64,000 bases of DNA from Methanobrevibacter sp. (GTDB taxonomy: Archaea > Methanobacteriota > Methanobacteria > Methanobacteriales > Methanobacteriaceae): NCBI GenBank assembly GCA_017434555.1, contig JAFRFB010000003.1, positions 1 to 64,000 of the forward strand, read 5' to 3'. Positions 49,877 to 58,371 of this stretch are shown in pieces. The first letter of the stretch is position 1, and each line of letters opens with the position of its first letter. A model generated the notes under the pieces. That model ran no database searches. It was not told the origin of the DNA and saw only the letters and a list, made by a program, of their open reading frames with translations. Position numbers and translations under genes: made by a program.

Positions 49877-52759
49877 TTGCCAACTAATTTAAATGAATAT
49901 GTTAATGAGAAGCATTATACGAAAAGTGAAACCTATACTCAAAATGAAATCTTAAGACTTTTAGAAAACTTAGATATTAATTTGGATGATTTTGAGGGTA
50001 ATATCTTATATGTATCAGAGTTACCATCTGAGAATATTTGTACTAAGTGTTTATATGTCTTAAATTATAGTGGTTTGTATATTTATAGTAGTGGTGAGTG
50101 GGTTAATGTTGTTGAGGGAAACGAAACAGTATTATCACTTGTCAGTGACATGTCCACACTAAGAACAAACTTAACAAGTTTATACACTAGTTTAACCAAT
50201 TTCAACAAAGCATTAATCGATTTCAGTGAAGATAATGAGAATTTAGATTCTGATTTAACAAAATTAAAGGATAATCTTCAAGTATTTATTGACCGTGTGG
50301 GTAATATGATTACTGCGATTGATGCATTAGAAGATGGTTTGGATCAACTGGATGAGGATACCACTCGTTTAGATACTGCTTTAACTACCTTAAATACTAG
50401 TATGAGTAGTTTTGATACTAGGTTGAATACTTTTGATTCTGATTTACAAACACTACAAGATAATCTTGATACTACTAATAGTAATGTTTCTGATTTGGAG
50501 GATGGTCTAACTGGTTTTGAAACTCAATTGGATGGTTTTAGTAGTACTATTAGTCAGTTGAATACTGATGCAGGTACATTAACCACACGCTTAGACAACC
50601 TCTACGATACATTATTCGATGCCAACGGTGACCTTGTAAGTACCGATGCAGACATTACCAATTTAAGTTTAAGATTAACTAACTTGTTAAGTGACCTTGC
50701 AGTATTGGGTGAGTTTTTGGATGGTTTTGAAGGAAACCTAACGGATTTCAAAGCAGAAATGCAAGAACAAGGAATCACCCTTGAAACTATTGATATGAAT
50801 AGTAACATCCTTAAATTATTCGGTGCTATTGCCAGTGTTAAAGCTGATGTTACTGAAATCACTGAGGATTCTATTCCAGCGGTGCAGACTGATATTAGTA
50901 ATGTGCAAACTGATTTATGGGGTGAGGATAAAGACCAATCCAATCCGGACAGTAATTCTGTCATGGGTAATATTAGTGATTTGACTACGAATGTTATTCC
51001 TGCTGTGCAATCTGATATAGGTGACACACAAGACGATATACAAGACTTACAAGATACTATAGGTGATGAAAACAATCCTGCTGAGGGAACACTACGTAAA
51101 TTAATTAATAATGCACAATCATCAATATCCAGTTTAACAAGTAGTATTACAACTGCAACTAATGACGTAACAGACTTGTTAAAAGAAATGTATAAAGGTA
51201 CTGGTAATAATTATAATGCAAATGCAACATTACAGAATCCAGCGAATGGTACATTAGCAAAGAATGTTAAAGATGCTCAATCCGCAGCTTCAACTGCACA
51301 ATCCACAGCAAATAGTGTGCAAAGTTTAGCCAATACTGCTAAATCAACTGCTGAAACTGCAAAGAGTACAGCGGAAACTGCTAAAAGTAGTGCCGAATCT
51401 GCACAAGCAAGTATAGCTACTGTGCAAAGTGATATTGATGATTTAAATAATCAAATTGATAATAGTGACCCTAATAACCCTGGTTTAAAACAACAAATCG
51501 CTTCAACTCAATCAAGCATATCTAGTGCTAATAGTAGTATTGCAAATGCATTCACAGAATTATTCGGTACTGGAACAGATAGTGATAGTGCTAATGGTGA
51601 CAGTATATGGGCAAAACTCAAAACATTAATAAGTAATGTAGGTTACAATAGTGACGCCGCTAATACAAGTGGTACAAGCTTATGGAGTAGAGTAAAAGGA
51701 TTATCAAGTGAATTATCAACTTTAGATGGTAAAATAGGTTTCAGTAGCGACATTGCAAGTAATGACGATGGTGCTAGTTTATGGGCAAGATTCAAATATA
51801 ATAGTGATGAATTATCATCTTTAAGTAGTGATGTTGGTAATAGTGGTGATTCTGCTTCTAATAATGATGGAGCAAGTTTATGGGCTAAATTCAATTATGC
51901 AATAAGTCAAATCACTAGTATTAATGGTGTGATTGGTTCTAGTGGTGATAGTAGTAATGGTACAAGCTTATGGAGTAAAATCAATAAAGCCAATGAAGAT
52001 ATAACTACAATAAATGCTAATGTGGGTGCAAGTGGAAATACGGCCAGTAATAGTAATGATGCGAGTTTATGGGCGAGATTTAATTATGCTTTACAGCAAA
52101 TCAGTAATTTAAACACTAGTATTAATAGTGCTAATGCTGAAATGTACGGTACTGGAACTGATGAAACTACAGCTGATGGGGACAGTATATGGGCTAAAAT
52201 TAAAAACCTTAAACAGAATGTTGGTAATGTTGATTTTGCAACTAAAGGTGATTTGCAAACACAAGTAACTGCCGCTCAAAACGCAGCTGATGCCGCACAA
52301 ACAAGTGCAACAAATGCAGCTACAAGTGCAAGTAATGCTCAAAGTGCTGCTGATGCAGCTCAACAATCTGCCGACGATGCCAACGATGCAATCACTGGTG
52401 TGCGAAGTGCAGCTGCACTAACAGAAACAACATTAAGCAACCTTGTAAGTTATTGCCAATGGGGTAATGCTAGTGTTGTTAGTGTTTCCGGAACAGCAGT
52501 TGAAGAAAGACCAAATACTAGTTTAAAACTTGTAGAAGTGTATTGTAATTATAATTACTCTTTTACTTCAAGCAATTTAAATCAATGGGTTGATACTGGT
52601 TTAACTATTGGTTATAAACCACGTAAGAATACTTTCATTGAAACAGACAGGCCATCAACTATGGCATACATAAATTCCTCAAATGGGCATATTTATGCAT
52701 ATTCAACCAGTTCAGGTACAGTACCAATTGTATTCCATGGATTATATCATTACCAATAA
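49877..52759 (+). CDS. long coiled-coil tail fibre with receptor-binding tip
   Basis: A 960-residue protein from TTG 49877 (GAGGTGAG upstream). Residues about 90-330 are coiled coil with heptads of Leu, Thr and Asp (LDQLDEDTTRLDTALTTLNT). Residues 560-770 carry degenerate repeats of about 45 residues, each with GASLWAKF- or GTSLWSRV-like motifs. A second Ala-rich coiled coil is AQNAADAAQTSATNAATSAS. The last 100 residues form a beta-rich head (SLKLVEVYCNYNYSFTSSNL) ending FHGLYHYQ. Probably the long side fibre of the virus, with the tip contacting the receptor. Confidence 0.8.
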   Translation: MPTNLNEYVNEKHYTKSETYTQNEILRLLENLDINLDDFEGNILYVSELPSENICTKCLYVLNYSGLYIYSSGEWVNVVEGNETVLSLVSDMSTLRTNLTSLYTSLTNFNKALIDFSEDNENLDSDLTKLKDNLQVFIDRVGNMITAIDALEDGLDQLDEDTTRLDTALTTLNTSMSSFDTRLNTFDSDLQTLQDNLDTTNSNVSDLEDGLTGFETQLDGFSSTISQLNTDAGTLTTRLDNLYDTLFDANGDLVSTDADITNLSLRLTNLLSDLAVLGEFLDGFEGNLTDFKAEMQEQGITLETIDMNSNILKLFGAIASVKADVTEITEDSIPAVQTDISNVQTDLWGEDKDQSNPDSNSVMGNISDLTTNVIPAVQSDIGDTQDDIQDLQDTIGDENNPAEGTLRKLINNAQSSISSLTSSITTATNDVTDLLKEMYKGTGNNYNANATLQNPANGTLAKNVKDAQSAASTAQSTANSVQSLANTAKSTAETAKSTAETAKSSAESAQASIATVQSDIDDLNNQIDNSDPNNPGLKQQIASTQSSISSANSSIANAFTELFGTGTDSDSANGDSIWAKLKTLISNVGYNSDAANTSGTSLWSRVKGLSSELSTLDGKIGFSSDIASNDDGASLWARFKYNSDELSSLSSDVGNSGDSASNNDGASLWAKFNYAISQITSINGVIGSSGDSSNGTSLWSKINKANEDITTINANVGASGNTASNSNDASLWARFNYALQQISNLNTSINSANAEMYGTGTDETTADGDSIWAKIKNLKQNVGNVDFATKGDLQTQVTAAQNAADAAQTSATNAATSASNAQSAADAAQQSADDANDAITGVRSAAALTETTLSNLVSYCQWGNASVVSVSGTAVEERPNTSLKLVEVYCNYNYSFTSSNLNQWVDTGLTIGYKPRKNTFIETDRPSTMAYINSSNGHIYAYSTSSGTVPIVFHGLYHYQ

Positions 52760-52778
52760 AAAAAAATATTGAATAATT

Positions 52779-53195
52779 ATGAGTGTTAAGTTGATACGTG
52801 ATTTGAAAAATTTATTTCATTCTTTTATTTTTTTCAAATCGGATGATGAATCAAATTTCCATACTTGGATAAATGAAAATGTAACCTATACTAACGGTGT
52901 ATTACAGAATCATAGTACTCTTACTCAAACTGGTGAATTATCCTTTAATGCATCTATTGTTAGTCCTAATTACCGGTTGGGTACTGTGTCTTGTAAATTG
53001 GTTAATGGTGTTGAAGGTCAGACTGTCCAGTTTATTAGTTCGTATGTTAATATGAGGACTATTACTGATGGTGAGGGTTATTGTGTTTCAAGTAGTGGTC
53101 GTTTTAACAGGGGTGAAACTGTTACTGTTATTGTGGAACCATTAAATGTTGATGGTGTGGATTATTCTGGTTGCACTTTAACATGTGAAACATAA
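52779..53195 (+). CDS. fibre-region protein with Ig-like end and NGVL motif
   Basis: A 138-residue protein. Residues 20-50 (ESNFHTWINENVTYTNGVLQ) contain the module F-x-x-W-(x)4-[VI]-x-Y-x-NGVL, repeated in the following protein. The C-terminal half is an Ig-like sandwich (YRLGTVSCKLVNGVEGQTVQ, GRFNRGETVTVIVEPLNV). Probably a small tail or head decoration, or an adaptor to the fibre. Not assigned to a family. Confidence 0.62.
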   Translation: MSVKLIRDLKNLFHSFIFFKSDDESNFHTWINENVTYTNGVLQNHSTLTQTGELSFNASIVSPNYRLGTVSCKLVNGVEGQTVQFISSYVNMRTITDGEGYCVSSSGRFNRGETVTVIVEPLNVDGVDYSGCTLTCET

Positions 53196-53214
53196 AAAAA
53201 ATAGAGAAAATTTT

Positions 53215-53538
53215 ATGGTTGATAGTAATATTATTGAAACAATTATATTTAATTTTAAGGAATCATTAGGGTTGAATTATTATTCACGTGATTCTGAAAA
53301 AGATGAATTTCTTAGATGGCTCCAAAAGAATATCAATTATGATAATGGTGTTCTTGAAATACCGGATAATCCTTTGATAACTGAAACAGAACAAGTAAAT
53401 GCAGGTAATGGTGATGTTTTTTTGAAAAATCTTGTTAAAACATGGGCGTATACTAAAAAGGATAAACAAGAGTATTGGAGTAGTTTATTAGTTAATAATA
53501 TCCGTTATGATAATGGAGTGTTAATTATTAACGATTGA
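53215..53538 (+). CDS. fibre-region protein with two NGVL modules
   Basis: A 107-residue protein from ATG 53215. Two copies of the module in the preceding protein are present: KDEFLRWLQKNINYDNGVLE and KQEYWSSLLVNNIRYDNGVL. The arrangement (one protein with the module plus an Ig domain, the next with the module twice) parallels the YW-module pair at 21858-22560. Function unknown; possibly a docking unit. Confidence 0.6.
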   Translation: MVDSNIIETIIFNFKESLGLNYYSRDSEKDEFLRWLQKNINYDNGVLEIPDNPLITETEQVNAGNGDVFLKNLVKTWAYTKKDKQEYWSSLLVNNIRYDNGVLIIND

Positions 53539-53566
53539 TTATTAATTTTATTATTTTTTTTTGGTT

Positions 53567-54202
53567 ATGAGAATAGAATTATATAAAACGAAAATAGAAT
53601 GCAGTTCACATAATATACTCGTAAATAGTACAGATACACTTATAACAGTATCATTAGTTGATTTTAACGGTAATCCAGTAACAGATACTGAAGCAACTGT
53701 TAGTGTGGATACTGGATATTTCACTAAATACACTAGAAATAATACTGATGTAATGATAAGTGGTTCCAGTACACAATCATATACTGGAAAAACTGGATCG
53801 GATGGAACATTCACATTAAAATACACTGCAACAAATATTGGATTGGCAACATTCACCACTGATAATTATCAAACCCAAGTCAACATCACCAAAGCTGATG
53901 ATAATACGTGGGAAACTATTACTTTAAATAATCCATCTTCTACTTTTGAGTTATTTGTGAATGAGCATATTAGATTATGTGAATTAAGAATGAATTACAC
54001 TACAAATAGTAATGTAGCATCCGGTGACCATGGTACTAGTACTAGTGTGCCAGTGGATTATAGACCATCTGGTGTGGTTGTAGGTAGTCTTCAACTTGGA
54101 GGTAGTTTAAGAGTTACTAGTGCTGGAGCGATTACATGGACTTTAGATGGTAATATTGGTGCTGGAATGCATATTTACGGTTCCGTAGTTTATCATTACT
54201 AG
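53567..54202 (+). CDS. short tail fibre with Ig-like domain and receptor-binding tip
   Basis: A 211-residue protein from ATG 53567. Residues 10-110 are a bacterial Ig-like (Big_1-type) domain: STDTLITVSLVDFNGNPVTD, TGSDGTFTLKYTATNIGLAT. Residues 115-211 form a beta-rich tip that ends GMHIYGSVVYHY, matching the endings of fibres 43345 and 49877. Just upstream of the endoisopeptidase gene. A host-recognition role is likely. Confidence 0.7.
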   Translation: MRIELYKTKIECSSHNILVNSTDTLITVSLVDFNGNPVTDTEATVSVDTGYFTKYTRNNTDVMISGSSTQSYTGKTGSDGTFTLKYTATNIGLATFTTDNYQTQVNITKADDNTWETITLNNPSSTFELFVNEHIRLCELRMNYTTNSNVASGDHGTSTSVPVDYRPSGVVVGSLQLGGSLRVTSAGAITWTLDGNIGAGMHIYGSVVYHY

Positions 54203-54250
54203 AAATATGGAAGAATGAACAAATTATTTTAAAAAAATTTTATAAGAGTT

Positions 54251-55279
54251 ATGGCAACAAAAATAACATTTAAAAATATACAAACAATAGCAAAAAAAAC
54301 AAAAGCATACGTTGAAAAAAACGGTAAATTACCATCTACTTTAACAGTAGATAATGTAAAATATACTTATCCACAAATCGGTTATATACTAGCTAAATCT
54401 GTTAATAATATTGGTAAAGATATAACTGTCATTAGTGTTGGTAAAGCACCTAAACCTCAAGGTGAAACAGTAAAATTCGATATTAATGAAGAAGATTATA
54501 AAAAATTAGCAAAAAACTACTCTAATTTCATTGAAGATAAAGAAAACCGTAAATTACCTAACTATAGTACGTATAATGGTAAAAGAATACATCAAAGAGT
54601 TTTCATTTACAGTTTAAGTAAAATCATTGTATGGTATACTAATCATAATAAGGTTTTACCTAGTAAATGTAGGTTTTACACTAGTGAAACTAAAGTATCT
54701 AAAACAACAACAAAAACTACAACCACAAATACAACCACTAAATCATCTGTTAAGACTAAATTAAACCCATACATGACTAATAGTGGTTGTAGTGGTCTTG
54801 GTCAGTGTACTGGGTATTTTTGTGCGTGCAACAGTCTTCAACAGTGTTTTTACCGTTTGACTGGTATTAAGGTTGCTGAATCAACTATTGCAAAATGGGC
54901 TGGAACCACATCTTCAGGTACTAGTCATCAAGGTATTGAAACTGCTGTTGCAATGTTCAATAAAACCTATAAGAAAAATGTTAAAATTAAATGGTATAAT
55001 TTCAGTGATTTAGGTAAGAATGATACTTCTAGATGGAGTAAATTCCAATCATTAATCACTAATGGTGCAATGTTCACTCATATTCTCTATAGATACAATT
55101 GGGGTCATTATGAAGTCCCTAAAAGTGTATCTGGTAGTAATGTGATTGTTTTAAATAGTTTAGGTAGTAGTTGTGGTTCGGGTACTTATTGTGGTTATAT
55201 TGAAACTAGAACTAAATCTACTGAGTTAGGTTATATGAAAGGAATAAGTCAGAAAAGTATTTGTGCATTAACAATTTAG
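54251..55279 (+). CDS. pseudomurein endoisopeptidase (PeiW/PeiP-like endolysin)
   Basis: A 342-residue enzyme. Two pseudomurein-binding repeats occupy residues about 5-62 (NIQTIAKKTKAYVEKNGKLP) and 75-148 (FIYSLSKIIVWYTNHNKVLP). A Thr/Lys linker leads to a papain-like C71/C39-type domain with Cys about 191 (GYFCACNSLQQCFYRLTG), His 286 (WGHYEVPKSV) and, in place of the usual Asp, Asn 302 (VLNSLG). Such enzymes cut the isopeptide bond in pseudomurein peptides and lyse Methanobacteriales cells, so this gene fixes the host order. It lies after the fibre genes with no holin adjacent. Confidence 0.88.
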   Translation: MATKITFKNIQTIAKKTKAYVEKNGKLPSTLTVDNVKYTYPQIGYILAKSVNNIGKDITVISVGKAPKPQGETVKFDINEEDYKKLAKNYSNFIEDKENRKLPNYSTYNGKRIHQRVFIYSLSKIIVWYTNHNKVLPSKCRFYTSETKVSKTTTKTTTTNTTTKSSVKTKLNPYMTNSGCSGLGQCTGYFCACNSLQQCFYRLTGIKVAESTIAKWAGTTSSGTSHQGIETAVAMFNKTYKKNVKIKWYNFSDLGKNDTSRWSKFQSLITNGAMFTHILYRYNWGHYEVPKSVSGSNVIVLNSLGSSCGSGTYCGYIETRTKSTELGYMKGISQKSICALTI

Positions 55280-55293
55280 AGGTTTAGTTATAC

Positions 55294-55491
55294 ATGAATT
55301 TTATTAGTAAGTTTTTTAAGCAAAGGGAATTAGGTAAGATGCAAAAAGAAGTAGTTGAATTATTAGCTGAGAATAATAATCAGTTGAATGATACTATTCT
55401 TGAAAAGCAGGTTAAAATTAATACTATAAGGTGTGAATTGGATTTGCCTGATAAGTCTGAGATTATTTACGAGGATGGTTTCGCACAATAA
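55294..55491 (+). CDS. small helical hypothetical protein
   Basis: A 65-residue protein 14 nt after the endolysin gene: FISKFFKQRELGKMQKEVVE, LLAENNNQLNDTILEKQV, ending IIYEDGFAQ. Amphipathic and coiled-coil-like. It could be a lysis accessory by position, but there is no membrane segment. Unrecognised. Confidence 0.6.
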   Translation: MNFISKFFKQRELGKMQKEVVELLAENNNQLNDTILEKQVKINTIRCELDLPDKSEIIYEDGFAQ

Positions 55492-55625
55492 AAAAACGTG
55501 TTGTATATTGAAAAGGGAGGAATGATTGATTCATTCCTCCTTATTTTTTTTTAAATTATTTTTGTGTATGATTGTGTGTTATAATGGTTTAAATACTTGT
55601 ACTTTTCATAGTAATTTATTATAAT

Positions 55626-56015
55626 ATGTCTGGTTTTGTTTTTGTTTCTGATTTGGTTAAATTAAGGTTGAAATCATTAAGTATTACTAATGGTGAGTCT
55701 TATGATTCGATATTGTCACGTTTATTGGATTGTAAGGTGGAGTCTTATGTTTGTGAGTATCGTGTTTTTGATACTGTTAATGATTGTTTTGTTGATTTAA
55801 GGGTGGATTGGGGTAGTCTTACTGAGAATTTGTGTTTTGGTTTTGATGGTGTTTATTCTGATTCGTTTCCTGTTAATCCTTGTGTGGATTATAATGTTTG
55901 GTGTGGTTTTAAGGAGGTTGTTTGTGGTTTGAGTTTTATTTTTAATGTTTTGGTTGTGTTGGATAGGGGTGGGTCTGTTGTTGTTGATGGTTTGGTTTTT
56001 AACAGGTTTAAGTAA
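55626..56015 (+). CDS. RHH-like regulator, paralogue of 56684
   Basis: A 129-residue protein. The N-terminal 35 residues (FVSDLVKLRLKSLSITNGES, YDSILSRLLDCKV) have the pattern of ribbon-helix-helix or VapB-like antitoxins that begin strand, K-x-x-L-x-x-L, GESYD-x-I-x-x-LL. The remaining beta-rich domain (VDLRVDWGSLTENLCFGFDG) is shared with the protein at 56684 (LKVCVDWGKSEENILYYNSD). Codons are almost exclusively T-ending. Promoter: TTTAAATAC near 55588. A DNA-binding role is inferred from the N-terminus only. Confidence 0.68.
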   Translation: MSGFVFVSDLVKLRLKSLSITNGESYDSILSRLLDCKVESYVCEYRVFDTVNDCFVDLRVDWGSLTENLCFGFDGVYSDSFPVNPCVDYNVWCGFKEVVCGLSFIFNVLVVLDRGGSVVVDGLVFNRFK

Positions 56016-56062
56016 ATTTGTTTTTCTTTTTATGTATATTTTTTTAATATTTTAACCATAAA

Positions 56063-56071
56063 GTATAAATA
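56063..56071 (+). promoter_or_regulatory. TATA box of the 56.2 kb gene
   Basis: GTATAAATA in the context ACCATAAAGTATAAATAGTA, matching the ACCATAAAGTTTATATAGTA promoter at 6895-6914 except at the TATA core. Confidence 0.55.
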
Positions 56072-56169
56072 GTATGAAAATATAATACTAACTATGGAAT
56101 TGTGAAAAGGATTAATAGAGTACTTGGGATAGGAAATAAACAAATAAAAATAAATCGGATGTGAATATA

Positions 56170-56454
56170 ATGGAAAATTTATTTGACACAAAAAAAGAAA
56201 TCATCAGCAAACTAAAAAATGCTGAAGACAAACTAAGTACTACAAAAAATGAATTAAAAAATAAAGAAAATGATCTCTGGTTAAACACTGAGTTCAAAAA
56301 ATTAGGTTACACTAATGATGATACTCGTAGGGCGTATGTGCATAATGAAACCAGTGACCTTAGATTAAATGAAGAATTAATTAATAATGAGATTAGGAGG
56401 TTAAAAAGAGAATTGAATTTATGTGATGATAAAATCAAATTAGTATCCTTCTAA
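56170..56454 (+). CDS. coiled-coil protein, paralogue of 4581
   Basis: A 94-residue helical protein from ATG 56170 (GTG 56161 is an alternative). Sequence: MENLFDTKKEIISKLKNAED, KLSTTKNELKNKENDL, ending RRLKRELNLCDDKIKLVSF. The LCDDKIKL end matches LCDDTIRL in the coiled-coil protein of the HNH operon. Monocistronic with its own TATA box at 56063. Function unknown. Confidence 0.65.
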   Translation: MENLFDTKKEIISKLKNAEDKLSTTKNELKNKENDLWLNTEFKKLGYTNDDTRRAYVHNETSDLRLNEELINNEIRRLKRELNLCDDKIKLVSF

Positions 56455-56683
56455 AAATTTCATGATTATATTATTGGGAGCATAATTTTATTCACAGTTT
56501 ATATTTTATTCTTTTTTTTTAACTTTTTTTAATGGAAAAAAAAGTCATCTTCTTAATAAATATTAAATTTGGGTAAAAAAAATAATATAAATGGGAATAT
56601 TATATAATCTTTTTTTGGGTATGATTATATGATATAAAAATATAAATGGAATAAAACTCCCAATATATAATTAATATATAATT

Positions 56684-57073
56684 ATGAGTAGTAATATACG
56701 TGTAAGTAGGGAAACAAAGCATAGATTGAAAGGACTAAGCCTAACCGATAATGAATCATATAATAATATTATTTTAAGATTACTAGATGTTAAATTAGAT
56801 GGTCGTGAAATTGATTATTTGATAAGTGATAATCATAGTAATCATGAGTTAAAAGTTTGTGTGGATTGGGGTAAATCAGAAGAAAACATATTATATTATA
56901 ATAGTGATGGTGATTTGAGTTTTGACTTACCGTTGACTTTGGGTGTTGATAAAGATTGGGATAGTTTTATTGGTGCTATTCAATCATTGGAGAATATTTT
57001 TAATATTATGGCTGTTTTAGGTTTTGATGAGCGTATTGAAGCTGGTGATGTCAGTATTAAACGCATATCATAG
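56684..57073 (+). CDS. RHH-like regulator
   Basis: A 129-residue protein of the same length and layout as 55626. The N-terminus SSNIRVSRETKHRLKGLSLT, DNESYNNIILRLLDV is a good match to ribbon-helix-helix/antitoxin N-termini (strand IRVSRETKHRL, then GESYNxII-like turn-helix). The C-terminal domain includes CVDWGKSEENILYYNSDGDL and ENIFNIMAVLGFDE. Ends 11 nt before the tRNA-Cys gene. No toxin gene lies beside it, so a promoter-binding regulator is more likely than an antitoxin. Confidence 0.7.
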   Translation: MSSNIRVSRETKHRLKGLSLTDNESYNNIILRLLDVKLDGREIDYLISDNHSNHELKVCVDWGKSEENILYYNSDGDLSFDLPLTLGVDKDWDSFIGAIQSLENIFNIMAVLGFDERIEAGDVSIKRIS

Positions 57074-57084
57074 TTTTATTATGT

Positions 57085-57161
57085 GACAAGTTGGCAGAGT
57101 GGTCTATAATGCGGTGGTCTGCAAAACCACTATTTCAGGAGTTCGAATCTCCTACTTGTCT
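57085..57161 (+). tRNA. tRNA-Cys (anticodon GCA)
   Basis: Acceptor GACAAGT/ACTTGTC, D-arm GGCAGAGTGGTCTATAATGC, anticodon arm GTGGT-CTGCAAA-ACCAC with anticodon GCA, T-arm AGGAG-TTCGAAT-CTCCT. All stems pair. No encoded CCA. The virus makes several unusually Cys-rich small proteins, which may explain why it carries this tRNA. Confidence 0.93.
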
Positions 57162-57193
57162 TTAATTATTTTTTTTCAAATATAATCGAAACA

Positions 57194-57222
57194 TTTATAT
57201 ATTAGTATACCAAATATACTAA
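57194..57222 (+). promoter_or_regulatory. TATA box overlapped by a 21-bp palindrome
   Basis: TTTATATA at 57194 runs into TTAGTATA-CCAAA-TATACTAA (57202-57222), a perfect inverted repeat with 8-bp arms. A regulator bound there would block TBP/TFB or polymerase at the promoter of the gene at 57255. Confidence 0.65.
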
Positions 57223-57254
57223 GTAGACAATACTTAACTAAGGAGACAAAAATA

Positions 57255-57548
57255 ATGAAAATCAAAACCCAAAACTTATCAAAAGAAAACTTCGACGAAG
57301 AAATTGAAAACATCTTAATCGAAAAAGAGATCATTACTGATGAAATGGTATATGAAGCAATAACTATTGGTAGTGTACCTTTCAAATCAACAGAAGACGA
57401 AAAAAATTTCATTGAAGAAAAATGTATATTAATCGAAGATGATGAATATTATTATATTTGTTGTCAAGAAAAAAATTTCACTAGAATGGCTGGTGAAGAT
57501 TATGGTGTTCAAAGAGTAGAAAAAAGAAAATACACCTATTTAAACTAA
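57255..57548 (+). CDS. hypothetical acidic protein
   Basis: A 97-residue protein (MKIKTQNLSKENFDEEIENI) with helical N-terminus and a mixed C-terminal part with ILIEDDEYYYICCQEKN. Ribosome binding site AAGGAGACAAAAATA, as in the leaders at 6090 and 6975. Its promoter carries an overlapping palindrome, so it is probably tightly controlled. It precedes the RHH-like gene at 57566 by 17 nt in one operon. Function unknown. Confidence 0.66.
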   Translation: MKIKTQNLSKENFDEEIENILIEKEIITDEMVYEAITIGSVPFKSTEDEKNFIEEKCILIEDDEYYYICCQEKNFTRMAGEDYGVQRVEKRKYTYLN

Positions 57549-57565
57549 ATAGTGGGGGTTAAAGG

Positions 57566-58024
57566 ATGGAAAGAGACACAAATATTAAATTAAAACAATC
57601 AACAAAAGAATTATTACAAAGTATGGGTCATAAAGGAGAAACATATAATGACATCATCCATAAAACAATACTTAAAAGCTACTGTTTGGATAGTGAATTG
57701 GATGAAATGATTAATAATATTGATTCTGCAAGTAAACGAGCATGCTTTTACCTTGGAGTATTATTTGGTAAAACATATGGTGATATAAACGGTGTTGATA
57801 TTAAGAATTATGATAAAATAAAGAATTTGAATAATGAGAATTTTAAATTTGTTTATACTCAGTTAGCGGATGCTAATGCTAATGATATTAGTTTTAAGCA
57901 TGATAATTTGTTTCGTTTGATTTCAGCAGAAATTATTAATTCACATAATATTTCTAATATTTCTGATGATGATATGAATTTATATTATGCTTATGGGAAG
58001 ACACTTTGTAATAGTTTCCCATAA
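57566..58024 (+). CDS. RHH-like protein with C-terminal helical domain
   Basis: A 152-residue protein. DTNIKLKQSTKELLQSMGHK, GETYNDIIHKTI has the strand, K-x-x-L-x-x-M-G-x-x-GETYND-x-I pattern of antitoxin or RHH DNA-binding N-termini. The rest is a helical domain (SASKRACFYLGVLFGKTYGD). Second gene of the palindrome-controlled operon, so autoregulation through the palindrome at 57202 is plausible. Located just before the integrase. Confidence 0.68.
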   Translation: MERDTNIKLKQSTKELLQSMGHKGETYNDIIHKTILKSYCLDSELDEMINNIDSASKRACFYLGVLFGKTYGDINGVDIKNYDKIKNLNNENFKFVYTQLADANANDISFKHDNLFRLISAEIINSHNISNISDDDMNLYYAYGKTLCNSFP

Positions 58025-58371
58025 AATACTATTTTTGTATTGTTTTGTGTAGAAAATTAGTGCACATTTTTTTCATGCTTATTTTTCTATGGTTATGGTG
58101 TGTTTTTTGGGTTAGGTTTATATACTGTGAATACTTAATTTATAGTATATATTCTTTATTATATGTTGTAGTATACTTTGAAAAGTAATTGTTTTTTTAG
58201 GGTCAAAATAATGGAATTATTATATATTTTTTCATTAAGTTTAAATATAGGATAATAAAAAAATCCATACCTATTCCCACCACTTCACTAAAAAAAAATA
58301 TTACTTCACAAATGGACTCCCCAAACATTTAAGAATATATAAAAAAATACACATATTCTAAGTGATGCCCA
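58025..58371. other. intergenic region before the integrase
   Basis: About 350 bp. A TATA-like TTTATATAC occurs at 58118-58126. AATACTTAATTTATA (58130-58144) is the reverse complement of a 15-mer at 59937-59951 on the far side of the integrase. The rest is AT-rich without further structure; the integrase ATG has no strong ribosome binding site. Confidence 0.5.

Noticed and set aside
50602-51075. Minus-strand 157-codon open frame
   Set aside because: Shadow of the repetitive Asp/Ser/Thr fibre gene 49877-52759.
51640-52100. Possible CRISPR-like or DNA repeat array
   Set aside because: The repeats are degenerate, in frame and encode the LW(A/S)(K/R) fibre repeats; no constant repeats with unique spacers.
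54251-55279. Host surface protein rather than viral lysin
   Set aside because: There is no signal peptide, and the position after the viral fibre genes favours a viral lysin.
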